This document shows, piece by piece, positions 13,878-21,324 of a stretch of DNA of 22,378 nt. The stretch comes from Oscillospiraceae bacterium (GTDB lineage: Bacteria; Bacillota_A; Clostridia; Oscillospirales; Oscillospiraceae). The notes under the pieces are model-generated. The model worked only from the letters and a program-made list of their open reading frames with translations. It had not been told where the DNA came from and searched no databases. Numbering within the stretch: position 1 is the stretch's first letter; each line of letters starts with the position of its first letter. Where the stretch lies: assembly GCA_017549325.1 (NCBI GenBank), contig JAFYVA010000136.1, positions 1-22,378 on the forward strand, given 5' to 3'. A program made the position numbers and the translations under genes.

Positions 13878-14239
13878 TTCAGCCGCTGCTCCAATCCACA
13901 GAAGATGCGGCTCACCTGCACCGCCTCGCGGCTGAGATACTGGGCCAAACGCCCCGTATTCTGCCGCCACTCCCGATTTTCCTCACCCATCGGTACCACG
14001 CCGCAGAACATATCCTGCAAGATGAGAACGCTGTCCTGCCACTCTGTGCGATGGGCCTCGAAATAGGCGACAGGGTCGGGATGGTTGCAGGTAAACGCCT
14101 CGATTTTATCGATGCACTTTCGGGAAAAGTCGATCGTCTCCCCCGCTGCGCAGGTGAAGACATCGCCGTCGGTGAGGGAGAATCTCTCCTTTGCAAATGC
14201 AAGTTTCCCCTGATAGGCACCGCCGATAATCAAAACCAT
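13874..14239 (-). CDS. Short divergent CobU-like protein
   Basis: This 121-residue protein starts with MVLIIGGAYQGKLAFAKERF. That matches the CobU P-loop except that the usual GKS/T is GKL. Near the C-terminus CGVVPMGEENREWRQNTGRL resembles the GxGIVPxxxxxRxxRxxxGR segment of CobU. The central part with the guanylylated His (RI..H) is missing, and the length is two-thirds of normal CobU. A full CobU is encoded two genes upstream. It could be a kinase-only variant, a regulatory partner or a decaying duplicate; the sequence does not decide. AAGGAGGAGTCT precedes the start, ten bases after cobS. Confidence 0.8.
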   Translation of the reverse strand: MVLIIGGAYQGKLAFAKERFSLTDGDVFTCAAGETIDFSRKCIDKIEAFTCNHPDPVAYFEAHRTEWQDSVLILQDMFCGVVPMGEENREWRQNTGRLAQYLSREAVQVSRIFCGLEQRLK

Positions 14240-14249
14240 AGACTCCTCC

Positions 14250-14987
14250 TTACAGCAGCGCATAGACCACCACAGCGCACAGCTCACCGATGGTGAGGGC
14301 GTAGCCCGCGATATCGCCGTTCATACCCTCCAGAGAGCGGTAGCCGCGCCGCAGCGCCAAACAATAGCCCACCATGCAGCCGGGAAGCGCAAAACCATAC
14401 CACCCGCAGAGGAGAAATCCCGCCGCAAGGAGGAGGCAGAGCATCGCCATCAGCACAATCAGGTGGGTCTTGGGATTCTGCTTCCCTGCATACTGGCTGG
14501 TGGACATAGGACGCAATCCCGTCACCGCCAAGGCAGAACAGCAGCGGCTGACGGCAGGAATAAGCAGCAGAATGAGCCACCGGGCATCGGTGGGCGCGGC
14601 GGCAAAGAAGGCAAACTGCGCCAGCAACAGCAGTACAAGACCGATGACGGCAAAGCTGCCCACATGGGAGTCCTTCAAGATCTCCCGCCGCCGCGCGGCA
14701 TCGCGGCAGGACTTCACCGCGTCGGTCACATCCATGAAGCCGTCCAGATGCAGGAATCCCGTCAGCACATAGGGTGCGGCACACAGCAGCAGCGCCGCCA
14801 CCATGGCGGGCAGTTCCAGCCAGCGGCACAGCCACGCAAGCGCGGCCCAGATAACGCCGATCTCCAAGCCCACAAGGGGCAGGAAGAGCAGCATCTTGTC
14901 TCTCGCCTTTTCGTCCCACACCTGCGGTGCGGGGATGGCACAGAACATACTCTGGCACATGGCAAAGGCATGAAGATACATTTTCAT
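14250..14987 (-). CDS. cobS: Adenosylcobinamide-GDP ribazoletransferase
   Basis: CobS joins AdoCbi-GDP with alpha-ribazole (phosphate) to complete the cobamide at the membrane. The 245-residue integral membrane protein has several hydrophobic segments and the family motifs GFLHLDGFMDVTDA (His80, Asp82, Asp86, Asp89) and ILKDSHVGSFAV (Asp106, Gly110). RPMSTSQYAGKQNPKT and the final GDIAGYALTIGELCAVV also fit. AAGGGGAAACTGTA precedes the ATG, and the upstream cobU stop overlaps it (TAATG). Length is typical of CobS. Confidence 0.95.
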   Translation of the reverse strand: MKMYLHAFAMCQSMFCAIPAPQVWDEKARDKMLLFLPLVGLEIGVIWAALAWLCRWLELPAMVAALLLCAAPYVLTGFLHLDGFMDVTDAVKSCRDAARRREILKDSHVGSFAVIGLVLLLLAQFAFFAAAPTDARWLILLLIPAVSRCCSALAVTGLRPMSTSQYAGKQNPKTHLIVLMAMLCLLLAAGFLLCGWYGFALPGCMVGYCLALRRGYRSLEGMNGDIAGYALTIGELCAVVVYALL

Positions 14988-15526
14988 TACAGTTTCCCCT
15001 TATGTACGATTCGTTGTCCTGCGCTGACCTCCACCACCGTGTCGCACACGGTGGCCAGACGGCGGTCAACGGCAGCAAGACAGCGGCGGTATTCCTCGGT
15101 ACTCTCGGAATAGCGTCGGGCATCGGAATAGATATAGTCGCTGACGAACACGGCGTGGCGAACGGTGCGGGCAAATTCCATCAATCTCTCGCCGCAGCGG
15201 AGGGCGGCATCAGTGTCCATCTCGTACTGCTTCTCCATCGGGAACATCGCGTTCTGCACCAGAGCCGTCACGCTGTCCACCAGAAACACGGCATCGGCAT
15301 CGGCCGTCTTGAGGCAATCCATGATGTCGGCGAAGCACTCCACCGTCTCAAAGCCCATGCCGTCGCGGTCGGCGATATGGCGGCGGATGCGCTCGTCATC
15401 CTCCGCACCCGTGGAGATCATGGTGGCCACATAGTAGTGCTTACCGCCGCAGGAGAGCTCCACCGCCAGATCCTGCGCCAGCGTGGATTTCCCGTTTTTG
15501 GCGCCGCCGGAAATGAATACGGTCAT
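14987..15526 (-). CDS. cobU: Adenosylcobinamide kinase / adenosylcobinamide-phosphate guanylyltransferase
   Basis: CobU phosphorylates adenosylcobinamide and transfers GMP to give AdoCbi-GDP. The 179-residue protein has the P-loop GGAKNGKST (residues 7-15) and ATMISTGAEDDERIRRHIADR, where His50 aligns with the His that is guanylylated in CobU. VFLVDSVTALVQNAMF forms the second strand and Walker B-like region. Towards the C-terminus the usual NEVGxGIVP reads VSDYIYSDARRYSESTEEYR, so this part is divergent. GTAGGAGGCAATTC precedes the start, which overlaps the cobT stop (ATGA). It forms the core of the loop-assembly set with cobT and cobS. Confidence 0.93.
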   Translation of the reverse strand: MTVFISGGAKNGKSTLAQDLAVELSCGGKHYYVATMISTGAEDDERIRRHIADRDGMGFETVECFADIMDCLKTADADAVFLVDSVTALVQNAMFPMEKQYEMDTDAALRCGERLMEFARTVRHAVFVSDYIYSDARRYSESTEEYRRCLAAVDRRLATVCDTVVEVSAGQRIVHKGKL

Positions 15527-16617
15527 GAATTGCCTCCTACGGTGAATTTGTCACCCTTGCGAATATCCTCCAAGTAGTCGTCGTTGATGCCCGCCTCGTC
15601 GAAGGTGGCCATTTCGTTGATAACGGCGCAGGCGGCGCTCAAGACCTCGAAGGCCAGCGGGCAGCCGCTGCCCTCACCCAAACGCATGCCCAGGAAGAAG
15701 ATAGGTTCCAAGCCCATGGCATCCATGGCCAGTCGATAGCCCCGTTCGAAAGAGGCGTGACTGGGGATAAAGTAGGCAGCGGCCTCGGGACACAGTCGGG
15801 CAGCGCAGAGGGCGGCCACAGCGGAGATGAGGCCGTCAATGACCACGGGGCACCGTTTTGCCGCACAGCCGAGGAACGCGCCGCACATGGCAGCCATATC
15901 AAAGCCGCCCACCTTGGACAGCACGTCGATGACATCCTCCCTGTCGGGTCGGTTGACCGCAATGGCCTGTCGGATGATCGCTTTTTTCCGCAAGAAGCTC
16001 TCGTCGGTGATGCCGCCGCCGCGACCTGTCACCGCCTCCGTCTCCACATCCAGCAGCACCGCCAGCACAGCCGCCGCGGTGGTGGTATTGCCGATACCCA
16101 TCTCGCCGATGCCGATGACATCGGCATCCGTCTGCTGCGCCAGCTCCATACCGATGGCGATGGCCCGTTCCGCCTCGTCGCGGCTCATGGCGGGGCCATG
16201 GGCGATATTCTGCGTACCGTAGGCGATCTTGCGGTTCACTACCTTGGGCTCGCCGATCTCGGCGTTGACACCCACATCGCAGACGGTGACGGAGCAGCCG
16301 AAGTGACGGCACAGCACCGAAGCACCCGTCTTGGCACGGGTGAGGTTGACGGTCTGCTGCAGTGTCACCGACTGGGGCGCACTGGAGATCCCCTCGGCCA
16401 CCACACCATTGTCGGCGGCAAAGACCAGCAGGTGTTTTCTCTCGATTTTGTTGTGTACCTTACCGGTGATGCCCGCCAGTTGGATGGACAGTTCCTCCAG
16501 CCGACCAAGGCTGCGGGGCGGCTTGGCAAGCGACTCCTGCCGCTGCCGCGCCTGTTCCATCGCACACCGATCAAGCGGGTGTACGGCGGCAATACATTCC
16601 TGCAGTGTCATGGTCAT
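15523..16617 (-). CDS. cobT: Nicotinate-nucleotide:lower-ligand phosphoribosyltransferase CobT
   Basis: CobT activates the cobamide lower ligand (such as 5,6-dimethylbenzimidazole) by transfer of phosphoribose from nicotinate mononucleotide. The 364-residue product carries LAKPPRSLGRLEEL (30-43), VFAADNGVVAEGIS, GEMGIGNTTTAAAVL (Glu172), TGRGGGITDE, and RLGEGSGCPLAF with Glu315 matching the catalytic Glu317 of the Salmonella enzyme. Length is normal. The ATG at 16617 overlaps the upstream stop (ATGA), and AAGGA lies nine bases upstream; a second ATG six bases on has GAGGA at good distance and could be used instead. No bluB is in view, so the lower ligand may be scavenged. Confidence 0.97.
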   Translation of the reverse strand: MTMTLQECIAAVHPLDRCAMEQARQRQESLAKPPRSLGRLEELSIQLAGITGKVHNKIERKHLLVFAADNGVVAEGISSAPQSVTLQQTVNLTRAKTGASVLCRHFGCSVTVCDVGVNAEIGEPKVVNRKIAYGTQNIAHGPAMSRDEAERAIAIGMELAQQTDADVIGIGEMGIGNTTTAAAVLAVLLDVETEAVTGRGGGITDESFLRKKAIIRQAIAVNRPDREDVIDVLSKVGGFDMAAMCGAFLGCAAKRCPVVIDGLISAVAALCAARLCPEAAAYFIPSHASFERGYRLAMDAMGLEPIFFLGMRLGEGSGCPLAFEVLSAACAVINEMATFDEAGINDDYLEDIRKGDKFTVGGNS

Positions 16618-16892
16618 TCCTCATTTTCCTTGCGGTTGGCCTTGGCGATTGCGGCCACCTCTTTGAATTTATCGGTGATATAGTCGTAGCCCTTGGGGCT
16701 GTGGGGCAGAAGGCAGGCAGAGCAATCCTTGATGCCCTCCTTGGTATACGTGCAATTTCCGCCGCAGCCGCTGCCCAATGCGTACAGCGGGCAGAAGCAG
16801 AACAGGCAGTTGAACTCCTCCTCATTGCTCACCTTGTGGCAGGGGAAATATTCACACTCCCGGTTCTGATAAAAGCGATAAGAATGTTCCAT
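16614..16892 (-). CDS. Small cysteine-rich protein (PF04071-type) in the cobamide operon
   Basis: This 92-residue protein matches the 'cysteine-rich small domain' family. It has nine Cys (residues 13, 18, 29, 32, 34, 43, 47, 57, 60) plus His19 and His64, in the pattern NRECEYFPCH, FNCLFCFCPLY, CGGNC, KDCSACLLPH, YDYI. Such spacing suggests a Zn or Fe-S site. The function is unknown; the family is, as far as I recall, often seen near cobamide genes. Three in-frame starts lie together (GTG 16898, ATG 16895, ATG 16892); GAGG spacing favours 16892. It begins nine bases after the TIM-barrel gene and ends overlapping cobT (ATGA). Confidence 0.9.
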   Translation of the reverse strand: MEHSYRFYQNRECEYFPCHKVSNEEEFNCLFCFCPLYALGSGCGGNCTYTKEGIKDCSACLLPHSPKGYDYITDKFKEVAAIAKANRKENEE

Positions 16893-16901
16893 CATCACAC
16901 C

Positions 16902-17654
16902 TCACAGTAATCCGTTCTCAATGAGCCACTGCACAGAGGGCTCGGCTTGCAATAGTTCCAGCGTATAGGTCGCCGCAGGACACAGTTCTTCGGCGCGGAG
17001 CAGGAACTCCTTCATAGGGATGTTCCCCTCCCGTAAGCCACCGTGCCGATCCTCCGATCCATCATTGTTGTGGATATGGAAATGACCGACATAGGGTGCC
17101 CACAGCGCCAGCCAGTCCGTCAAGGGCACCTTCGAATAGGCATTGACATGGCCAATATCGAGGCAGAGCCGCAAGCGGGGATCATCCACACCCCGAACAA
17201 TATCCACCAGCCACTGCGGTTCCGTCTCCAACACATTTTCCAGCACAACAGTCACATTGTCATCACGCTTGGAGAGGAAATCTTTCCAAAAGACGGTAGA
17301 CTCGGACACATACCACTCGGGGTAGTAGATCCACGGGTTGTAGCCGCCGTGGAGGATGACCTTCTTGGCCCCGTAGCGCTTGGCCAAGTCTATGGCCTGT
17401 CCGTAGCGCAATGCCGCCAGTTCCCGTGCTTTTTTGTCGATGGCACAGGGAAAGAGCTCATTAAAAGGGCCGTGGAGCGTGATGTTGGCGATACCCTGCC
17501 GCGTCTCCTGCACTTCCCTGTCGGTCTCAGAAAATCTCTCATCCATGTTCCATGCGGTGCAGAACTGGGCCAGCTCCACGCCGAGCCCCCACCGACGCGC
17601 CACAGATGCGGCATCGGACGCAATGGTGGATAGATACAGCGCGTCCTTTCTCAT
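16902..17654 (-). CDS. cbiR: AP-endonuclease-2 superfamily TIM-barrel protein, probable CbiR-type cobamide remodelling enzyme
   Basis: The 250-residue protein has the xylose-isomerase-like/AP_endonuc_2 barrel pattern. Candidate metal ligands fall at strand ends: His61 (TLHGPF), His102 (ILHGGYNPW), Glu139 (VLEN), Asp166 and His169 (LDIGHVN), His191/193/195 (HFHIHN), His204 and Glu233 (LELL). Generic annotation would be sugar phosphate isomerase/epimerase. CbiR, described from Akkermansia muciniphila, belongs to this superfamily and removes the nucleotide loop of cobamides so they can be rebuilt with another lower ligand. The position between a cobalamin-regulated transporter and cobT-cobU-cobS makes that role likely here, but it is inferred. 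The start overlaps the S-component stop (ATGA). Confidence 0.8.
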   Translation of the reverse strand: MRKDALYLSTIASDAASVARRWGLGVELAQFCTAWNMDERFSETDREVQETRQGIANITLHGPFNELFPCAIDKKARELAALRYGQAIDLAKRYGAKKVILHGGYNPWIYYPEWYVSESTVFWKDFLSKRDDNVTVVLENVLETEPQWLVDIVRGVDDPRLRLCLDIGHVNAYSKVPLTDWLALWAPYVGHFHIHNNDGSEDRHGGLREGNIPMKEFLLRAEELCPAATYTLELLQAEPSVQWLIENGLL

Positions 17655-18310
17655 GTTTCCTTCCACCCATCCTCTGCACTGTTCATCAACCCATATTTCA
17701 CCTTCATGCGCTCGAGCTTTTCCATCAGAGGCTTGGCCAGCAGGAACAGTGTCAGCGCCGTGGCAAGACCGTGGATCAGGTTGGGTATGAATCCGTAGGC
17801 AAAGACGGCAAAGACCGCACTTCCGCTCAGGTTCAGCTTCATGGTAAAGATAGAGCACACATCAAGGATGGGGCCGACGATAAACTGGATCATCGCATAA
17901 CCGAGGACGGCGCTGAGCAGCCGTCTTTTCTCCGTCATGATGCCTTTTTTGCACAGCAATCCCGCCAGAACACCGGCGATACCGTAGGCAAACATCTGCC
18001 ACGGAGTCCAGGGGCCCTGACCAAAGATGAAATTGCTGACAAAGGCGGTCATGGCACCTGTCAGGAAACCCGCCCCCGGCCCAAGGGCCATGCCGGTGAG
18101 CATGATGATGCCCAGCACGGGCTTGAAATTGGGGATCACGGAAAAAACCACGCGGGAGGCCACAGCAATGGCGCACATGATCGCCAGCGTCACCAGTTCC
18201 CGTGCCTGCGGCTTTTTCTTCTCAAACGACAGAAAAAACACCACGAAGGAAAGCAGGATCAATCCGACGCTGACAAGATAGTACTGTCCGCTCAAAAGTT
18301 CTTTTGACAT
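17651..18310 (-). CDS. ECF transporter S component, probable corrinoid-specific (CbrT-like)
   Basis: The 219-residue membrane protein has about six hydrophobic segments and the S-component look: ARELVTLAIMCAIAVASRVVF, NFKPVLGIIMLTGMALGPGAGFLTGAMTAFVSNFIFG, then GPWTPWQMFAYGIAGVLAGLL. S components bind the vitamin and dock on EcfT. With a cobalamin riboswitch and cob genes in the operon, cobalamin or other corrinoids are the likely substrate, as for CbrT; a lower-ligand nucleoside as for CblT is the main alternative. The start at 18310 overlaps the ATPase gene by 19 bases and lacks a strong ribosome binding site, suggesting translational coupling. Confidence 0.85.
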   Translation of the reverse strand: MSKELLSGQYYLVSVGLILLSFVVFFLSFEKKKPQARELVTLAIMCAIAVASRVVFSVIPNFKPVLGIIMLTGMALGPGAGFLTGAMTAFVSNFIFGQGPWTPWQMFAYGIAGVLAGLLCKKGIMTEKRRLLSAVLGYAMIQFIVGPILDVCSIFTMKLNLSGSAVFAVFAYGFIPNLIHGLATALTLFLLAKPLMEKLERMKVKYGLMNSAEDGWKET

Positions 18311-19986
18311 AGGGCGATCACATCCTCATTGGTGATGGTATTTTCAAACAGATGGCGGCTCATGCGGTTGGCCGCCGTGGTATAAAAGCTGTTGCCCGAG
18401 AAGAATCGGTTGGGCGTATTGGTGGTGACAATACCGCCATCGAAGAACATACTCACCGTGTCGGCATGGCGGGCGCAGAACTCCACATCGTGGGAGACCA
18501 TGATGATGGTGACGCCCTGCTGCTTCAGCTTTTTCATGATCTCGGCAAATTGCAGTTTGAAGAAACTGTCGATGCCCTTGGTAGGCTCGTCCAAAAGCAA
18601 AATCTTCGGCTCCGTCAGCAGTACCTTGGCCAGCGCCACACGCTGCTGCTCACCGCCCGAGAGATCGTAGGGGTGGCTCTCCATCAGGTCGGTGATCTCA
18701 CACACCGCTGCCACGGAGGCAATCTTCTCCTCCCCTTCTCCCGACACCATTTCTGCCAGCTCCTCACGCACCGTTTTATGGGCAAACAGGCTCTGGGGGT
18801 CTTGAGGCAGCATAGCCAGCATACCGCGGAACAGCTCTTCGGACTTGTATTTTTCCAGCTTCTTTCCATCGATCAGCACCTTGCCCCGGTAGGGTCTGCA
18901 GATGCCGCTGATAGACTTCAGCGCGGTGGACTTACCCGTTCCGTTGCCGCCCACGATGGCAAAGAGGCTGCCGCGGGGAACTTTGAAAGAGACGCCCTTG
19001 AGGATATCGGGGGTGTCCTTTTCGTAGCGGAACCACACCTCCTGCAGCTCCACGGCCGCTTTGTCCACCTCTTCTTCACGGTACTTCCCGCCCTTGTCTA
19101 CCCGTGTATGGGTAATGGGTACACCGTCAAAAAGCTGATCCAGCCACTCAGCACCCTCACGGACCGTAAGGGGACAAACCGATGCAGACATTTTCTCACA
19201 GGCAGCGGGAATGGTCTTCTCCACACCGTAGTAGATCTGCACGGGCGTGGGCATGGCGGCAAACATCTCGTTGGCCTCTTCCTTCAGGAACTCGCCGATC
19301 CGCGCAGGTTTATCGTTGGCAATGACCCTGCCCTTCTCCATAACGATGACGCGGTCGGAGGCGTAGAAAATATCCTCCAAACGGTGCTCGGTGATGATAA
19401 TGGTAGTACGCAGCTCGCGGTTGATCTTACGCACCGTGTTGAGGAAATCGGAGGCGGCGATGGGGTCCAGTTGGCTGGTGGGCTCATCGAGGATCAGCAC
19501 ACTGGGCTGCATGGCCATGATGGAGGCCAGGTTCAGCAGCTGCTTCTGACCGCCCGAGAGGTCAGCCACATCCCGATGGAACCAATCCTGAATACCGAAA
19601 TAGCTGGCCATTTCCGCCACACGGAGGCGAATCGTCTTTTGATCGCAGCCCAGACTCTCCAGACCGAAGGCCAGCTCATGCCACACCTTATCCGTCACGA
19701 TCTGGTTATCGGGGTTCTGCATTACATAGCCGATGCGGGCAGCCTGCTCACGGTCGGAGATCTCCTGCAAGGGTCTCCCCTCAAAGAGGATCTCACCGCG
19801 AATCCTGCCGTGAGGAGCCAGCACACTCTTCAAGTGCCGCAGCAGCGTCGTCTTGCCGCTGCCGCTTCTGCCGCAGACGGTGACATACTCGCCCTGCTCA
19901 ATTCGCAGGGATACATTGTCCAGCGCCAGACGCTCCTGCACCGTCGGGTAGCAAAAACTCAGATCTTTGATCTCAAAATGTGCCAT
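18292..19986 (-). CDS. Fused ECF transporter ATPase EcfA-EcfA' (two ABC domains)
   Basis: The 564-residue cytoplasmic ATPase contains two complete ABC domains in one chain. Domain 1: Walker A GRSGSGKT (39-46), Q-loop MQNPDNQ (89-95), signature LSGGQ (143-147), Walker B LILDEP (164-169), His201. A divergent linker spans about 240-310. Domain 2: Walker A GGNGTGKS (346-353), LPQDPQ (393-398), LSGGE (442-446), LLLDEP (463-468), His499. Separate EcfA and EcfA' genes are the commoner layout for group II modules; fusion with a dedicated S gene points to a dedicated (group I-like) transporter. Start 19986 follows GGGAGGAAGCTAC; the frame is open further upstream inside ecfT but without support. Confidence 0.93.
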   Translation of the reverse strand: MAHFEIKDLSFCYPTVQERLALDNVSLRIEQGEYVTVCGRSGSGKTTLLRHLKSVLAPHGRIRGEILFEGRPLQEISDREQAARIGYVMQNPDNQIVTDKVWHELAFGLESLGCDQKTIRLRVAEMASYFGIQDWFHRDVADLSGGQKQLLNLASIMAMQPSVLILDEPTSQLDPIAASDFLNTVRKINRELRTTIIITEHRLEDIFYASDRVIVMEKGRVIANDKPARIGEFLKEEANEMFAAMPTPVQIYYGVEKTIPAACEKMSASVCPLTVREGAEWLDQLFDGVPITHTRVDKGGKYREEEVDKAAVELQEVWFRYEKDTPDILKGVSFKVPRGSLFAIVGGNGTGKSTALKSISGICRPYRGKVLIDGKKLEKYKSEELFRGMLAMLPQDPQSLFAHKTVREELAEMVSGEGEEKIASVAAVCEITDLMESHPYDLSGGEQQRVALAKVLLTEPKILLLDEPTKGIDSFFKLQFAEIMKKLKQQGVTIIMVSHDVEFCARHADTVSMFFDGGIVTTNTPNRFFSGNSFYTTAANRMSRHLFENTITNEDVIALCQKNF

Positions 19987-20852
19987 GTAGCTTCCTCCCA
20001 AATATGCATCACAACGGGGATGGACAAAAACAGCGTGTAGCAAAGGCCACCCAGTGCTGTCCAAACCGTATCCAGTTTCGCGATCTGCACCTGCGGCATA
20101 TATTCCACCTTCATGCCGCCGCAGCAGGCACAAAGTACGATCAGTCCCATATACACTACCATCAGCACCAGCAGCACCGCGTCGGTCTTTCGCATACGGT
20201 AGAGGGAAAAGGCAGTGCGCTTGCCGCTGCCAAAGCCACGGCTGCGCATACTGTCTGCCGTGACGATGCCGCCCTCCAACGCCCACGAGGTGAGCGAGGA
20301 CACAATGGTCATGCCGTGCTGCACCTTTTCATAGGCCGTACCGTTTTCCACGGATTTGCCGATCCCCTTTCTGGCGCCTGCCATCTGCCGCGCCTTCTTT
20401 TGGAAAGAGGGGATCAAACGCAGCACCATGGTAAGGATCAGCGAAGCAGAAGGTGCCAGCGGGCCGAAGCAGTAGAGCATCTTGTCGCCGGTCATCACCC
20501 GGTTATAGGTGGCAAACCATGTGATGACGGTGACCAGCATACCGGCAACCGCTGCGCCGTAATACAGGGATTCCAGTGTGTAGGGCTTTCCGCCGAAGTA
20601 GGTAAACAGGACATGCTCCCCCACGCCCTCGGGATTGAACAGCGGGTTGATGACCGTGACAGCCACGAACAGCACCGCCATGCCCAACAGGTACTTCCAG
20701 CAACGGCGCTTGAGCGCAACATAGTAGGCAAAGGACAGCACAAGAGAGCACAGGAGAAACAGGGGGTGGATAAAGCACATCCCCATCACCAGCGCGCCGA
20801 TGTAAAATATGAAGTTGACGATGGGATGGCGATCCGAAAATGCGTCTTTCAT
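19959..20852 (-). CDS. ecfT: ECF transporter transmembrane coupling protein EcfT
   Basis: EcfT is the membrane scaffold that links the S component to the ATPases. The 297-residue protein has N-terminal membrane segments (FIFYIGALVMGMCFIHPLFLLC and others), a cytoplasmic coupling region with PSFQKKARQMAGARKGIG, and the signature EGGIVTADSMRSRGFGSGKR that contacts the ATPase grooves. Two further C-terminal membrane segments follow. The ATG at 20852 is chosen because it lies after the riboswitch terminator and has a modest GGAAGCAGGAT site; the frame stays open back into the aptamer but that cannot be the start. It overlaps ecfA by 28 bases and is the first gene of the operon. Confidence 0.92.
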   Translation of the reverse strand: MKDAFSDRHPIVNFIFYIGALVMGMCFIHPLFLLCSLVLSFAYYVALKRRCWKYLLGMAVLFVAVTVINPLFNPEGVGEHVLFTYFGGKPYTLESLYYGAAVAGMLVTVITWFATYNRVMTGDKMLYCFGPLAPSASLILTMVLRLIPSFQKKARQMAGARKGIGKSVENGTAYEKVQHGMTIVSSLTSWALEGGIVTADSMRSRGFGSGKRTAFSLYRMRKTDAVLLVLMVVYMGLIVLCACCGGMKVEYMPQVQIAKLDTVWTALGGLCYTLFLSIPVVMHIWEEATWHILRSKI

Positions 20853-20881
20853 ATCCTGCTTCCTGTCCTTTTCCTTCCAAC

Positions 20882-20919
20882 AAAAAAACCGTGATAGGTA
20901 GAATTCTCTCCTATCACGG
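20882..20919 (-). terminator. Riboswitch terminator before ecfT, with a visible antiterminator
   Basis: On the minus strand CCGTGATAGG (20910-20919) pairs with CCTATCACGG (20889-20898), followed by TTTTTTT. Just upstream TATCACG (20929-20935) can instead pair with CGTGATA inside the 5' arm (20912-20918). The two pairings exclude each other, so this is a typical transcriptional on/off switch. Confidence 0.93.
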
Positions 20920-20967
20920 CCACTTTCTCGTGATACGGGCAGCACCAACACTTCCCGCTTAGTTCCA

Positions 20968-21167
20968 ACATCATAGGTCTCCTGGCTCATGTAATGTGAG
21001 GCAATTTCTAAACCTCGCGTTTGCTGCTCCGCCTTCTCAGCTTGCGCCAATGACCGACTCGCGTCACGAACAGCATCCTCTTACAAATACAGTATTCTGG
21101 CTATGCCCCGGATTCGCACCGGATTCCCTCATCTTCGCATCTGTCACAGGGCAGATACGGACGACAT
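20968..21167 (-). promoter_or_regulatory. Cobalamin riboswitch (classic long form)
   Basis: Read on the minus strand, the aptamer contains GGGAATCCGGTGCGAATCCGG (21108-21128, minus strand), the GCATAGCCAGAATACTGT segment that follows it, and the B12-box-like GCCAGGAGACCTATGATG (20969-20986). ATGTCGT (21161-21167) can pair with ATGATGT (20968-20974) as closing stem P1, using some G-U pairs. The long peripheral arm between the two halves is present, as in AdoCbl-type class I. It controls ecfT and the cob genes through the terminator at 20882-20919; bound cobalamin is expected to switch the operon off. Confidence 0.95.
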
Positions 21168-21218
21168 GGTGATAAATATGATTTGTACATATTGAATTTT
21201 ACAGAACTTAACAGAGTA

Positions 21219-21247
21219 ATTCTACTCCCAAAAAGAAAAAAAAGCAA
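21219..21247 (-). promoter_or_regulatory. Candidate promoter of the cobamide operon
   Basis: On the minus strand: TTGCTT (21242-21247), 17-base spacer with long T-tracts, TAGAAT (21219-21224). It would start transcription about 45 bases before the aptamer. The -35 is weak; other AT-rich matches nearer the aptamer cannot be excluded. The rest of 21168-21280 shows nothing else. Confidence 0.45.
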
Positions 21248-21280
21248 GGGGGATATCACAATAGCTGCGGAGATTCCGAC

Positions 21281-21316
21281 AAAAAAACTCCCACCTTTGA
21301 CAGGTGGGAGTTTTTT
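21281..21316 (-). terminator. Terminator of the ffh-rpsP-khpA operon
   Basis: ACTCCCACCT / AGGTGGGAGT with a five-base loop (TTGAC) and T-runs on both sides: TTTTTTT on the minus strand, TTTTTTA on the plus. It lies eight bases after the khpA stop and separates that operon from the cobamide operon, which runs in the same direction. Confidence 0.92.
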
Positions 21317-21324
21317 ATTCTGCG

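Noticed and set aside
18352..20040. A 562-codon open frame antisense to the ECF ATPase gene
   Set aside because: It mirrors a secure two-domain ABC ATPase, its product is His/Gln/Leu-rich with no recognisable domain, and no ribosome binding site or promoter supports it. It arises from codon bias in GC-rich genes.
20853..21050. N-terminal extension of EcfT into the riboswitch
   Set aside because: The frame is open, but it would be translated from the aptamer and terminator region. The protein family starts near MKDAFSDRH at 20852.
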